Positions 1 to 8,114 of a stretch of 38,051 nt of DNA are shown here, in pieces (positions within the stretch are counted from its first letter, which is position 1; each line of letters begins with the position of its first letter). Where the stretch lies: the NCBI GenBank assembly GCA_034190085.1, contig JAXHTS010000076.1:1-38051 (forward strand), written 5' to 3'. Made by a program: the position numbers and the translations under genes. The notes below the pieces were generated by a model, which was not told the DNA's origin, made no database searches, and was given only the letters and a program-made list of their open reading frames with translations. Origin of the DNA: Spirochaetota bacterium. Lineage in GTDB: Bacteria; Spirochaetota; UBA4802; JAFGDQ01.

Positions 1-18
1 TTTGTCTTCTTGGTTCAT
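1..18 (-). CDS. Partial ORF (M-N-Q-E-D-K...), probable transposase start
   Basis: Six codons, reading M-N-Q-E-D-K, run off the left edge on the minus strand. A GAGGAGTG-type ribosome binding site sits just upstream. The identical start occurs outward-facing at the right edge inside the same repeat, which supports a mobile-element gene. M-N-Q-E-D recalls some IS3/IS481-like transposase N-termini, but six residues cannot settle the family. Confidence 0.5.
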
Positions 19-48
19 ATACACTCCTCATAATTGTATTTGCCGAAA

Positions 49-86
49 ACTGACACTTATTCCCCCCGGGGGGAATAAGTGTCAGT
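49..86. repeat. Perfect 38-bp palindrome in insertion-sequence leader
   Basis: Positions 49-67 are exactly complementary to 68-86, with a centre of six C followed by six G. It lies about 31 bp upstream of the outward ORF start. The right-hand copy is longer (44 bp) with one mismatch. There is no U-tract, so it is not a canonical terminator. It could insulate the transposase gene from outside transcription or be a protein binding site. Confidence 0.85.
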
Positions 87-191
87 ATTATTATCGGAAT
101 GTCAGATATTATCTTAACTATTACACATGTAATTGAAGCAATTCATGAAATCTTTAAAGGAAATCAAATATATTTGCAATTTAGCTACTGA

Positions 192-710
192 CTATTGCTG
201 AGTAGTTACAGATAATTTATTTAAATACAATTCAATTCCTCTCTTCACTGAGGGAAATGCTAAGTTATAATATTTTATCTCATTTACATTTAACAAAACT
301 ATATCCTTTATCTCTGACCGCTGAAAGTCACGAGGAAGGCTTTTAATAATAGCAGTAAATATCAAATCACAAGTTGAATAAATAATGTCTTTATATTCAT
401 AATTATTTGCAGCTGAGCCTAGATAAGTGAATTGTAAATCTTGTATATCCAATTCCTCTTTTATCTCTCTTTCTATAGCCATTTCTGCATTCTCTCCAGG
501 ATCAATAAAGCCACCGGGAAAATCTAATTTATCCTTTGCCGGATTTTTTGCTCTAATTGTAAAAAGTATTTTTCCTTGATATTCGAGAATTGCCATTACT
601 GCTGCTGAAGCGTTTTGATAATATGTCCAGAGACAATTTGGGCAGGAATATAGCTTGAATCCGTCATAACCTATCTTCTCAGATCTACAGTTTGGGCAAT
701 ATTTTAACAT
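192..710 (-). CDS. Nudix hydrolase with N-terminal zinc ribbon
   Basis: The 172-residue protein starts with a zinc ribbon (C5, C8, C23, C26), as in NADH pyrophosphatase (NudC) and related Nudix proteins. A Nudix box follows at about 67-89: G67, E73, then R81-E82 and E85-E86. The usual glycine near the end of the box is aspartate (D88). Such enzymes cleave nucleoside diphosphates linked to another moiety, using Mg2+ held by the box glutamates. It is shorter than NudC, so the substrate cannot be named; a nucleotide-sugar, NAD-like or damaged nucleotide pyrophosphatase is possible. It stands alone on the minus strand. ATG start. Confidence 0.85.
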   Translation of the reverse strand: MLKYCPNCRSEKIGYDGFKLYSCPNCLWTYYQNASAAVMAILEYQGKILFTIRAKNPAKDKLDFPGGFIDPGENAEMAIEREIKEELDIQDLQFTYLGSAANNYEYKDIIYSTCDLIFTAIIKSLPRDFQRSEIKDIVLLNVNEIKYYNLAFPSVKRGIELYLNKLSVTTQQ

Positions 711-955
711 AATTTTTAAGACCTATATCCTTGTAATGATATTCATTATATGGTATAGATGTATAAATCTCACATTTTTTCAATATTTTAAAGTTTTTAT
801 GATCCCCTATATAGATATGCTAAGCCATTTAGAAATAAGCACAATTGTAGCTACCTCTTTTCAATTATCTATTTTTACCTATGAATATTGATGAAATTGT
901 TTTTTATTATAAATCATAAGTAAATTTTATGATACAATTATCAATAATAATAAAT

Positions 956-992
956 AAAAAAAGGCAGAATAGCTGGGCGGCTATTCTGCCTT
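956..992 (-). terminator. Intrinsic terminator on the minus strand
   Basis: A 13-bp perfect stem (961-973 with 980-992) closes a six-base loop. Read on the minus strand it is followed by a run of T (complement of A at 956-962). This is a textbook Rho-independent terminator for leftward transcription. No minus-strand gene lies between it and position 1387, and the genes further right are on the plus strand, so it appears to serve a short untranslated transcript. Confidence 0.75.
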
Positions 993-1107
993 CACCATAA
1001 AGGTTATTTTGTTATGCAGTGCCAAGATTACAATATAGTATAAACGGGAGGGAGTTACTATACTGCACCTTGCTCTACTGAGTATCGGCTATTTGTTAAA
1101 TATACTT
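963..1107 (-). ncRNA. Candidate small RNA ending at the 956-992 terminator
   Basis: Inferred from the orphan terminator. Upstream on the minus strand is a hairpin at 1017-1067: GCAG/CTGC outer pairs (loosely spaced), a TATAGTA/TACTATA stem, and a 15-nt apical loop containing CUCCCUCCC. That loop is complementary to Shine-Dalgarno-like GGAGG sequences, a common feature of regulatory RNAs. A weak promoter (TTGATA, 18-nt spacer, TAAAGT) ends near 1107. The 5' end is a guess, and no Rfam family was recognised. Confidence 0.3.
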
Positions 1108-1386
1108 TAGCATTTTTTTGTAATATCTATCAATTTATACTCGAAAAAATATATTATCTATCCACACTGATAGCAGAAAGCAAGTTGCTTATGAACCTCA
1201 AGCTATGAATAGAAGTCAATAAGTATGAGTAATTATTACTACCATGAGAGGTTTCATATTTTTTTTAGATTTTTCCTTGACATAATTATTTATATTTATT
1301 TAGCCTACAGAATCTCTATTGAAAATCAGTATATTAGTAGTAAATTATATTAAAAATTTAATTATTTAGTAATTAAGGAGGTATAA

Positions 1387-1887
1387 GTGAAAAAGAATTT
1401 AATTCTATTATTATCCATCATTCTAGTTTGGACAATAGGTTGTGCTTCAAAGAAGGAAGTTGTCAAAAAAGACATAGTAGATCCCAATGTAATGATTTCT
1501 AATCAAAATGAACAGTTAACTAGATTTCCAATTGGTGGATTTGGTTACAAGAGTTCAAGACTCCCATCGCAGGAATGGAGGGATTGGGCTGAAGCAGCCA
1601 AGCCAATTGTGGAGGATGTAATTACCAAGATTCCAGAGGGTTATGTGCTCCAGGTGACAGGTCATGCAGATGCAAGTGGACCAGAAGAGCCTGTTGGGAA
1701 TAAGCCCGGAAACATAAAGATATCAAATGATAGGGCTCGAACAGTATTTAATGCACTTCAAAATGCTGGAATTAATTCATCAAAATTAACCTATAAGGGT
1801 GTTGGTTCATCTGATTTATTATATACCGAAGACCCGAGATCACCAAAACAGAGAAGAGTTACATTTAAGGTTGTGCCAAAAGAATAG
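1387..1887 (+). CDS. OmpA-family peptidoglycan-associated lipoprotein
   Basis: The 166-residue protein starts at GTG, 5 bases after a strong AAGGAGG site. Residues 1-18 form a lipoprotein signal ending W-T-I-G-C, with C19 as the likely lipidated residue. The lipobox is loose, as in spirochaetes. Residues about 80-163 form an OmpA C-terminal domain with the TGHADASG strand, an NDRARTVFNAL helix and a terminal RRVTF motif. This domain binds diaminopimelate in peptidoglycan and tethers the outer membrane to the wall. The region around 30-75 is not recognised. A strong terminator follows at 1941, so it is probably monocistronic. Confidence 0.85.
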   Translation: MKKNLILLLSIILVWTIGCASKKEVVKKDIVDPNVMISNQNEQLTRFPIGGFGYKSSRLPSQEWRDWAEAAKPIVEDVITKIPEGYVLQVTGHADASGPEEPVGNKPGNIKISNDRARTVFNALQNAGINSSKLTYKGVGSSDLLYTEDPRSPKQRRVTFKVVPKE

Positions 1888-1940
1888 TACTAATTAATTC
1901 ATATAATATTTATGATATCTTCTATTTGTTTCGGTATGAT

Positions 1941-1966
1941 AAGCTGGGATCCTTCCCAGCTTTTTT
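1941..1966 (+). terminator. Intrinsic terminator after the OmpA-like gene
   Basis: A nine-bp perfect stem (1941-1949 with 1954-1962) with a four-base loop runs into a T-tract. It separates the lipoprotein gene from rsgA, whose ATG lies 35 bases further on, so rsgA needs its own promoter or readthrough. Confidence 0.9.
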
Positions 1967-2000
1967 ATTTTACTAATAAATTGATTATGAAATATATTAT

Positions 2001-2933
2001 ATGAAAGATGTCTTAGGAATGATTATTAAGATATATGGAGCCTACTATACAGTTCAATGGAATAACAAGAAAATCAATTGTGTATTGAGGGGAAGAATTC
2101 GAAAAGACAAAGAGATGCTCCATTATTCAAATCCTGCAGCTGTAGGCGATTTCGTGAGATTTGATTTAAACAATGATGGAACTGGTGTAATTAATGAAAT
2201 CCAAACAAGGAGGAACATCTTTTCAAGAAAGGAGAAGGGGAAGAATAGAAAAGAGGATATCATTGCAAGTAATCTTGATCACATTGTTATAATACAATCC
2301 TTTAATAATCCAAAATTTAATTTTAGATTTGTTGATAGAATTATTGTACGTGGAGAAAAAGAGGGAATCGGCATTCTGCTATGTATAAATAAGATTGATT
2401 TAGCAAACAGGGAAACCATTAAATATATAAAAAATTATTATGCTGAAGCTAAAATTGGTATTTGCATGGTTAGCGCAATCACTGGCGAGGGCATGAATGA
2501 TCTGACTAAGTTATTGAAAGGCAAGGTTTCGCTTTTTGTTGGAAGTTCAGGAGTGGGGAAGACCAGCGCTATAAACTACCTAAATCCGGGTTTAAAACTC
2601 AGAACCTCGGATGTATCTATTAAGACAAGAAAGGGAAAACATACCACAGCCAATGTTGAGATGATCATCATGCCCAATGAGACATTTATAATTGATACTC
2701 CTGGAGTAAAAGAATTTGGTCTAATGGATATTGAGCCACATGAGTTAGGACAATATTTCAGTGAATTTAGGAAGTATGCTGACTTATGTGAGTTTAAGCC
2801 TTGCACTCATGATCATGAGCCTTCCTGTGAGGTAAAGAGACAGGTGGATATGGGCAATATCTATCCTGATAGATATATATCCTATCTAAATATTCTATAT
2901 TCGTTAATAGATTATTATAAAAGCAGGTATTGA
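2001..2933 (+). CDS. rsgA: Ribosome small-subunit GTPase RsgA
   Basis: A 310-residue circularly permuted GTPase that helps mature the 30S subunit. An OB-fold occupies about residues 1-70. The GTPase motifs appear in permuted order: G4 NKID at 130-133, G5-like VSAI near 157-160, G1 GSSGVGKTS at 181-189 and G3 DTPG at 232-235. A C-terminal zinc knuckle follows (C263, C268, H270, C276). Length and motif order are typical. No strong ribosome binding site precedes the ATG. A PilZ gene follows closely and may be co-transcribed. Confidence 0.95.
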   Translation: MKDVLGMIIKIYGAYYTVQWNNKKINCVLRGRIRKDKEMLHYSNPAAVGDFVRFDLNNDGTGVINEIQTRRNIFSRKEKGKNRKEDIIASNLDHIVIIQSFNNPKFNFRFVDRIIVRGEKEGIGILLCINKIDLANRETIKYIKNYYAEAKIGICMVSAITGEGMNDLTKLLKGKVSLFVGSSGVGKTSAINYLNPGLKLRTSDVSIKTRKGKHTTANVEMIIMPNETFIIDTPGVKEFGLMDIEPHELGQYFSEFRKYADLCEFKPCTHDHEPSCEVKRQVDMGNIYPDRYISYLNILYSLIDYYKSRY

Positions 2934-3049
2934 TACACCGATGTGATGATTATATTTTTTCAATAATCTGCTTTGAGTTAGTTTTATTTATTTCAATATC
3001 TGTTACATATTGTGATACAATTAGTATAAAGGGGGCAAGAAAAAGTAAA

Positions 3050-3370
3050 ATGACTGCAGAGAGGCGCAAGAATGAACGGATATCAGTAACAAGAGATTAT
3101 TATTATTTCCCAGGTGAAGAGAACAACAAGATCGAGTGTATGCTTAAAAACATTTCTATTACAGGGTCTTGCATATTATCGAAAAATAATATAAATAAGA
3201 ATGATATAATCTTTCTACATATCGGTGGCAAAAAGGAAATAGTATTGCAAGCGAAGGTTGTATGGAAGATGGGAGATCAATATGGATTATTATTTCTTCT
3301 TGATAATAGCCAAGATTTTGATAATATTAGCTATATTATGAACTATGAATTATTAAATATTAATAAATAA
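3050..3370 (+). CDS. PilZ-domain protein, likely c-di-GMP receptor
   Basis: From the ATG at 3050 this is a 107-residue single PilZ domain. The arginine motif (R5-R6-K7-N8-E9-R10) and the N34-I-S-I-T-G39 motif match the two c-di-GMP contacts of PilZ (RxxxR and D/N-x-S-x-x-G). The reading frame is open back to a TTG at 2930, which overlaps the rsgA stop. That start would add 40 residues with a hydrophobic stretch (about 8-28) and could make a membrane-anchored form. Neither start has a well-spaced Shine-Dalgarno; a GGGGG run lies about 16 bases before the ATG. It probably carries c-di-GMP signals to motility or envelope functions. The target is unknown. Confidence 0.75.
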   Translation: MTAERRKNERISVTRDYYYFPGEENNKIECMLKNISITGSCILSKNNINKNDIIFLHIGGKKEIVLQAKVVWKMGDQYGLLFLLDNSQDFDNISYIMNYELLNINK

Positions 3371-3449
3371 AAAACATTACTGTCAATTTAATACTTGGGT
3401 TATTACTATAAATAGTAATTGATAACGTTATATTTTAGACCGAATGCAC

Positions 3450-3477
3450 TTGACATTTTTTGTGGAAAAATTATTAG
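3450..3477 (+). promoter_or_regulatory. Candidate sigma-70 promoter for ilvE
   Basis: TTGACA (3450-3455) and TATTAG (3472-3477) are separated by 16 bases, about 50 bases upstream of the ilvE ATG. The -35 is perfect; the -10 matches four of six positions. It lies in the 156-bp gap after the PilZ gene. Confidence 0.4.
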
Positions 3478-3526
3478 ATATAATTACTATTACATTTATT
3501 GAAAGGCATGGAAGAAGGCAGGCATA

Positions 3527-4564
3527 ATGAATAGACTAAAGATAAAGAGAGCGGATTTGGATTGGGAAAATCTTCCCTTTGGATACATAAAAACCGATTA
3601 TAATGTACGATATCACTATAAAGATGGAAAATGGTCAGAGGGAGAGATTACCTCAGATGAGACAATCAATCTGCATATAGCTGATCCCTGTATTCATTAT
3701 GCTCAACAGGCTTTTGAGGGCCTGAAGGTTTTTGAGACTGTAGATGGACGGATTGTAGCCTTCCGTCCAATGGAAAATGCAATAAGATTTCAACACAGTT
3801 GTAACAAAATTAGTATTCCGCCAGTCCCCCTTGATATCTTTATAGAATCAATCAAATGGGTTGTCTCAGAAAATAATAGATTTATCCCTCCCTATGAGAC
3901 AGGTGCTACCCTTTATGTTAGACCACTTATCATTGGTATAGGCCCTCAGGTTGGGCTGGGTCCAGCTAAGGAATACATCTTTACAGTTTTTGTCTCTCCA
4001 GTTGGTCCCTATTACAAAGGAGGATTTAAACCTGTTAGGGCTCTGGTTGTGGAGGAATACGACAGAACTGCCCCCAAGGGGGTAGGCGATTGTAAAGTTG
4101 GCGGCAATTATGCGGCTGGACTAGTCGGCAGTGAATATGGGAAAGCGAGGGGTTATCCTATTGTACTCTATCTTGATCCTAAAGAGAAAAAATATATAGA
4201 CGAATTTAGCACCTCAAACTTTATTGCCATCTCTGAAGATAGATATCTAACCCCTCACTCTGAAACGATATTACAGAGCATTACGAATAGGAGCCTGGCA
4301 ACAATAGCAGAAGATTTAGGAATGAGTGTTGAGAAGAGACCCATTGCGATAGAAGAGATAGATACCTTTAATGAGGTTGGGGCTGTGGGAACTGCCGCAG
4401 TTATAACTCCCATTAGTTGCATTCATTATAGAGGCAGAGATTATGATTTTCCCTATGATAATGACGCTGGCCCGGTGATTACTCGCCTTTATAATCGATT
4501 AACCAATATTCAAAGGGGAGAGTATGAGGACAGGTTTGGCTGGCTTGAGGAAATTGAAGTGTAG
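3527..4564 (+). CDS. ilvE: Branched-chain amino acid aminotransferase
   Basis: A 345-residue fold-type IV PLP enzyme that transfers amino groups between glutamate and the 2-oxo acids of Leu, Ile and Val. The Schiff-base lysine is K190 in GDCKVGGNYAAG, and the conserved E225 lies in the IDEFSTSNF segment. The HYAQQAFEGLKVF motif near 57-69 is typical of the long type II BCATs of bacteria and eukaryotes (about 350 residues), not the shorter E. coli IlvE type. The gene stands alone, with a candidate promoter upstream. The ATG is preceded by a purine-rich stretch. Confidence 0.93.
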   Translation: MNRLKIKRADLDWENLPFGYIKTDYNVRYHYKDGKWSEGEITSDETINLHIADPCIHYAQQAFEGLKVFETVDGRIVAFRPMENAIRFQHSCNKISIPPVPLDIFIESIKWVVSENNRFIPPYETGATLYVRPLIIGIGPQVGLGPAKEYIFTVFVSPVGPYYKGGFKPVRALVVEEYDRTAPKGVGDCKVGGNYAAGLVGSEYGKARGYPIVLYLDPKEKKYIDEFSTSNFIAISEDRYLTPHSETILQSITNRSLATIAEDLGMSVEKRPIAIEEIDTFNEVGAVGTAAVITPISCIHYRGRDYDFPYDNDAGPVITRLYNRLTNIQRGEYEDRFGWLEEIEV

Positions 4565-4601
4565 AGGTATTGATAACAACCTAACCCTCATGTTCATAAC
4601 C

Positions 4602-4799
4602 TTATTTTGTCTTCACAACCTTCTCCGCTTGCATGGCTAGATATTTAACGAGAGTTTTTTCGGTTATATATCCCAGATTTGTTAATATTATACCGATGAG
4701 TCCGCCATCTTTACTCTGAATTTCCAAGCCATGGTCAAGTTGCTCCTGGGTTATTTCTCCACCCTCTAGTAACAGTTCACCTAATAATGGTTTAGCCAT
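4602..4799 (-). CDS. Stand-alone MshEN-like (GspE N-terminal) small protein
   Basis: The 65-residue protein is almost entirely one MshEN/T2SSE-N domain, normally found at the N-terminus of type II secretion or type IV pilus ATPases. It shows two 24-residue motifs, each beginning near L-x-G and ending in Q (about 5-28 and 34-57), separated by exactly five residues (SKDGG). That is the 24-5-24 layout described for the c-di-GMP-binding MshEN domain. The arginine that usually opens the first motif is leucine, so binding may be weak. No ATPase domain follows. A GAGGGTGAG site precedes the ATG. It might be a free c-di-GMP sensor or an adaptor. Confidence 0.65.
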   Translation of the reverse strand: MAKPLLGELLLEGGEITQEQLDHGLEIQSKDGGLIGIILTNLGYITEKTLVKYLAMQAEKVVKTK

Positions 4800-5143
4800 T
4801 GCTTCTCACCCTCACATTAATATTTAATGATTATTTATATTAACTGAGAATTAGATGAAAGTCAATAAAAATATAAAACGCTTTTTTCATATAAAACTGA
4901 TATGTTGAATTTATTCAATTTATATTTTTTATGAATATTCGTCTATATTGACTATAATTATATTTCCGTAATACAAATAAAGAGAACTACTTTTTATAGA
5001 CTAATACATTAATCAATTGACAAAATAACTAAAAGGTTTTGTCTGAATCTGGTTATGTGTTTTTGCACCCGCCCTTATTATTACATATGATAGAATTTAT
5101 ATACTTATTGAAATTAGATGAATAATATAATAAAGATCTAATA
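4800..5143. other. Divergent intergenic region upstream of aroA
   Basis: A 344-bp AT-rich spacer between the minus-strand MshEN-like gene and aroA. It must hold promoters for both. A TTGACA hexamer lies at 5017-5022, but no acceptable -10 follows at 16-18 bases. No hairpin or gene was recognised. Confidence 0.5.
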
Positions 5144-6418
5144 ATGAAGTTTTTAGTTAAACCATCTAAGCTCCATGGAGCAGTTAATATACCAGGATCC
5201 AAATCACACACAATACGGGCACTTGCCTTTGCTTTACTTGCAGAGGGAGAGTCAATCATAAAACACCCCTTAAATTCTGCTGATACAAGATCATGTATTG
5301 ATATGGTAGAGAGATTTGGAGCGGAGGTATGTATTGAGGAGAACAGTTGGAGGGTAAAGGGTAAGGGTGGAGAATTGGATATCCCCTCTGATATTGTTGA
5401 TATTGGGAATTCCGGAACCTCGCTTTACATTGGTCTTGGCCTTGCATCCCTTGTGAAAGGATTTACAGTATTTACCGGTGACCATCAGATGAGAAATCGC
5501 CCAGCAGATGCGCTTTTGAAATCTATCACAGACCTAAGGGGTAATGCTTTTTCAACGAGAGGTAATGGAAAGCCTCCAATTATCATTAAGGGGAAAATAA
5601 GGGGGGGAGAAACGAGTATTAAAGCTGTGACCTCACAGTATCTGACATCCCTTTTGATCGCGTCCCCGCTTGCCAGTGATAATACCATCATAAAAGTACC
5701 TCTTTTAAATGAAATGCCCTATGTTGTAATGACACTTGGCTGGTTGGATAAATTAGGCATTAAATATGCTAATAAGGATTTCAAGGAGTTCCATATAACT
5801 GGAAATCAAGGATATATGGCCTTCAGCGAACAAATTCCAGCTGATTTTTCCTCTGCAACGTTCCCACTTGTAGCTGCGGCAATTACAGGTTCGGAACTAA
5901 TTTTGAAAGGTCTAGATTTTAACGATACTCAAGGAGACAAGGAGGTTATTGATATATTAAAAGAGATGGGAGCTAAAATTGAGATTGGGGATAATTTTAT
6001 AAGAATAGACGGGGGCAAACTTAAGGGTGGTACCTTTGATCTGAATTCTATCCCAGATTCGCTGCCAGCGCTTGCAGTAGCTGGATGCATTGCAGACGGC
6101 GAGACAAGACTTGTCAATGTGCCTCAAGCCAGATTAAAGGAAACCGATAGAATTTCGGTGATGAATGATGAGTTAAAGAAGATGGGAGCTGATGTTGAGG
6201 AACTTGATGATGGAATAATTATTAAGAGGTGCGACCTGAAAGGAGCTAAAGTAGATGGGCATAGCGATCACCGTGTTGTTATGTCGCTATCACTGGCAGG
6301 ACTGATGGCTAATGGAGAAACGATTATAGACACCGCTGAATCAGTCTCAATAACCTTTCCAAATTTTTTGCAACTGATGAAATCAATAGGCAGCGACATA
6401 CAAATTATGGAGGAGTAA
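5144..6418 (+). CDS. aroA: 3-phosphoshikimate 1-carboxyvinyltransferase (EPSP synthase)
   Basis: A 424-residue enzyme of the shikimate pathway that joins shikimate-3-phosphate with phosphoenolpyruvate. It carries K20-S21 with R25 (GSKSHTIRAL), the GNSGTSLYIG loop, the DHQMRNRPA segment, the PDSLPALAVAG stretch with the catalytic aspartate, RLKETDRI with the conserved glutamate and lysine, and HSDHRVVM near the C-terminus. Length is normal. It ends three bases before aroH, so the two are translationally linked. No close Shine-Dalgarno is evident before the ATG. Confidence 0.95.
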   Translation: MKFLVKPSKLHGAVNIPGSKSHTIRALAFALLAEGESIIKHPLNSADTRSCIDMVERFGAEVCIEENSWRVKGKGGELDIPSDIVDIGNSGTSLYIGLGLASLVKGFTVFTGDHQMRNRPADALLKSITDLRGNAFSTRGNGKPPIIIKGKIRGGETSIKAVTSQYLTSLLIASPLASDNTIIKVPLLNEMPYVVMTLGWLDKLGIKYANKDFKEFHITGNQGYMAFSEQIPADFSSATFPLVAAAITGSELILKGLDFNDTQGDKEVIDILKEMGAKIEIGDNFIRIDGGKLKGGTFDLNSIPDSLPALAVAGCIADGETRLVNVPQARLKETDRISVMNDELKKMGADVEELDDGIIIKRCDLKGAKVDGHSDHRVVMSLSLAGLMANGETIIDTAESVSITFPNFLQLMKSIGSDIQIMEE

Positions 6419-6421
6419 TAT

Positions 6422-6817
6422 ATGGCTGTTAGGGGAGTAAGAGGCGCTACCACTGTGAAGTCGAATATAAGAGAAGAGATTGTTGAAAAAACAAGTGAGT
6501 TATTAGAATTGATTGTCGAAAAAAATGACATCGATCTACAAGATATAGCATCGGTTATACTCTCAGTGACTGATGATATTAATGCGGAGTTCCCTGCAGT
6601 AGCTGCTCGCGATTTAGGGTGGATTTATACACCACTACTATGCACTAGGGAGATTCCAATAAAGGGGAGTTTAAAAAATTGTATAAGGGTGCTTATGCAT
6701 GTAAACTCAGATAAAGATCAGGAAAGCATGATCCATGTTTATCTACACAACGCAAATCAATTAAGGCCCGATCTTGACACTAATAAAAGGGATAAGTATT
6801 ATACCTCCGGCAAGTAA
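6422..6817 (+). CDS. aroH: Chorismate mutase, AroH type
   Basis: A 131-residue monofunctional chorismate mutase of the trimeric AroH (Bacillus-type) family, turning chorismate into prephenate for Tyr and Phe. It begins with VRGVRGATTV, which has the conserved active-site arginine (R7), and continues with the FPAVAARDLGW and PLLCTREIP segments of the family. It directly follows aroA (GGAGG within the aroA end serves as ribosome binding site). Its 3' end overlaps the next gene. This is a compact aromatic amino acid unit without the usual aroC, aroB or tyrA neighbours. Confidence 0.93.
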   Translation: MAVRGVRGATTVKSNIREEIVEKTSELLELIVEKNDIDLQDIASVILSVTDDINAEFPAVAARDLGWIYTPLLCTREIPIKGSLKNCIRVLMHVNSDKDQESMIHVYLHNANQLRPDLDTNKRDKYYTSGK

Positions 6818-7901
6818 CAGGCATCTCAGAATATTAATTATTCGATTCAGCTCAATAGGAGATATAGTTCTCACAACTCCCCTAATCAGATCCATTAAAA
6901 AGAAATATCCCAATGCCTTGATCGATTATCTAACCCTGGATGAATACAGCAGCATATTGAAGTATAATCCCTACATAGATAGATTAATTTTAATAAACAG
7001 AGATGAAGGATATGCAGGCTTAATCAAGGGAGTAGCAAAGCTTCGAGATAATGGATACACACATATCCTTGACCTGCATAGAAGCCTACGAAGCCTTATC
7101 TTCAGGAGATTTATTAAAGCTGTTGCTAAGCAAGCATTAAAGAAGCGCTATATCAAGAGATTATTGCTAATAAATGCAGGGATAAATCTATACAACAAAC
7201 CCTATTCAATAATAAATAGATATTTTGATGTTGCTAGATTACTGGATATCTCACTGGAGGGTAAAACAGAGATATGGATTGATAATGATAAATTAGCAAA
7301 TGCCTTAGTGGGGATCAGCATAAAACTTAGGAACAATCTTTCTCAAAATCCTGATATTACTAGTAGTATAATAAGAATAGAGAAGGGTGTGATACAGAGG
7401 GATAGAGAAATGATTGTATCCATTATGCCCTTTGCGAAATGGAACACTAAGGAATGGGGAGATTCAAAATTTATTGAGCTTGGATGTAGAATATCTGAAA
7501 AGAAGGGATCCAGGATTTTTGTGCTTGGTGGAGAGAGGGATAAACTGAGGTCTGAGAAGATAGCTACAGGGATCGGCCATAAAGCAATTTCGCTTGCCGG
7601 AAAATTATCCCTCCTAGAGACAGCAATGGCTCTTTCAATTTCGGACTGTCTTATCACCAATGATACTGGTGTGATGCATATAGGCGGATCTGTTTCAATT
7701 CCTGTGATCGCCATTTTTGGATCAACAACAGAAGAGTTGGGATTTTTCCCCTATAATATGGAGGATGATGTAATTCAGATATCATTGAATTGCCGTCCCT
7801 GCAGCGCGAAGGGGCGTTTGGCATGTCCGAAAGAGCACTTTAGGTGTATGAATGATATAACCGTTGATATGGTATATTCAGCAATGATTAAACATATGTA
7901 A
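6774..7901 (+). CDS. Family 9 glycosyltransferase (heptosyltransferase-like)
   Basis: A 375-residue protein of the GT9/ADP-heptose:LPS heptosyltransferase family. The N-terminal Rossmann half starts RILIIRFSSIGDIVLTTPLI, and the C-terminal donor-binding half has the NDTGVMHIG motif followed by PVIAIFGST. A C-R-P-C...C-P...C cluster near the end is common in the family. These enzymes add heptose or another sugar to the LPS core at the inner membrane, which implies a diderm envelope. No ATG is available. The TTG at 6774 overlaps aroH by 44 bp and gives about 17 residues before the conserved start of the fold. The acceptor cannot be read from sequence. Confidence 0.85.
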   Translation: MTLIKGISIIPPASNRHLRILIIRFSSIGDIVLTTPLIRSIKKKYPNALIDYLTLDEYSSILKYNPYIDRLILINRDEGYAGLIKGVAKLRDNGYTHILDLHRSLRSLIFRRFIKAVAKQALKKRYIKRLLLINAGINLYNKPYSIINRYFDVARLLDISLEGKTEIWIDNDKLANALVGISIKLRNNLSQNPDITSSIIRIEKGVIQRDREMIVSIMPFAKWNTKEWGDSKFIELGCRISEKKGSRIFVLGGERDKLRSEKIATGIGHKAISLAGKLSLLETAMALSISDCLITNDTGVMHIGGSVSIPVIAIFGSTTEELGFFPYNMEDDVIQISLNCRPCSAKGRLACPKEHFRCMNDITVDMVYSAMIKHM

Positions 7902-8114
7902 TGAAACTCTCACCAGCTCTTCTTGTTATTTTATCCACCTTAACAAATATTGGAAGGTGAAATTGAATGGGTAAACATCGATGGAGTATGAAGGGATGTT
8001 ATCAAGTAATTTTTGTTATAGTTATGAATGATTCAAAAGAATAGGATAACGCAATTTAAAGCTGGAGATCGAGGGTATTACAACTAACAGTGCGGGAAGT
8101 AACACTTCTAGGCA

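Larger units (their letters stand above)
1..126. repeat. Left copy of terminal inverted repeat (insertion-sequence end)
   Basis: Positions 3-126 match the reverse complement of 37928-38051 without gaps; I count 8 mismatches in 124 positions. Similarity stops abruptly at 126/127, which marks an element boundary. The repeat contains a large palindrome and, at its outer edge, the start of an ORF leaving the window. The simplest reading is the upstream end of an insertion sequence whose body lies outside the window. The two copies are diverged, so they are separate genomic copies and not one sequence duplicated by assembly. Confidence 0.85.
711..1386. other. Long intergenic region with orphan minus-strand terminator
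   Basis: AT-rich spacer between divergent genes. No convincing protein gene is visible. It holds an intrinsic terminator pointing left at 956-992 with no minus-strand gene upstream of it, and a second hairpin at 1017-1067; both are listed separately. A TTGACA hexamer at 1277-1282 may be part of the promoter for the downstream lipoprotein gene, but no good -10 follows at normal spacing. Confidence 0.6.

Noticed and set aside
5017-5045. TTGACA at 5017 as an aroA promoter
   Set aside because: No -10-like hexamer at 16-18 bases; a lone -35 match is expected by chance in DNA this AT-rich.
7343-7714. 123-codon minus-strand open frame inside the glycosyltransferase gene
   Set aside because: It lies fully within a well-supported GT9 gene and encodes no recognisable motif; it is a shadow frame.
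7967-8044. Short ORF (25 residues, MGKHRWSMKGCYQVIF...) after a GGAAGGTGA site downstream of the glycosyltransferase
   Set aside because: It has a plausible ribosome binding site but no recognisable domain, and it lies beside decayed NRPS DNA; too little to call a gene.
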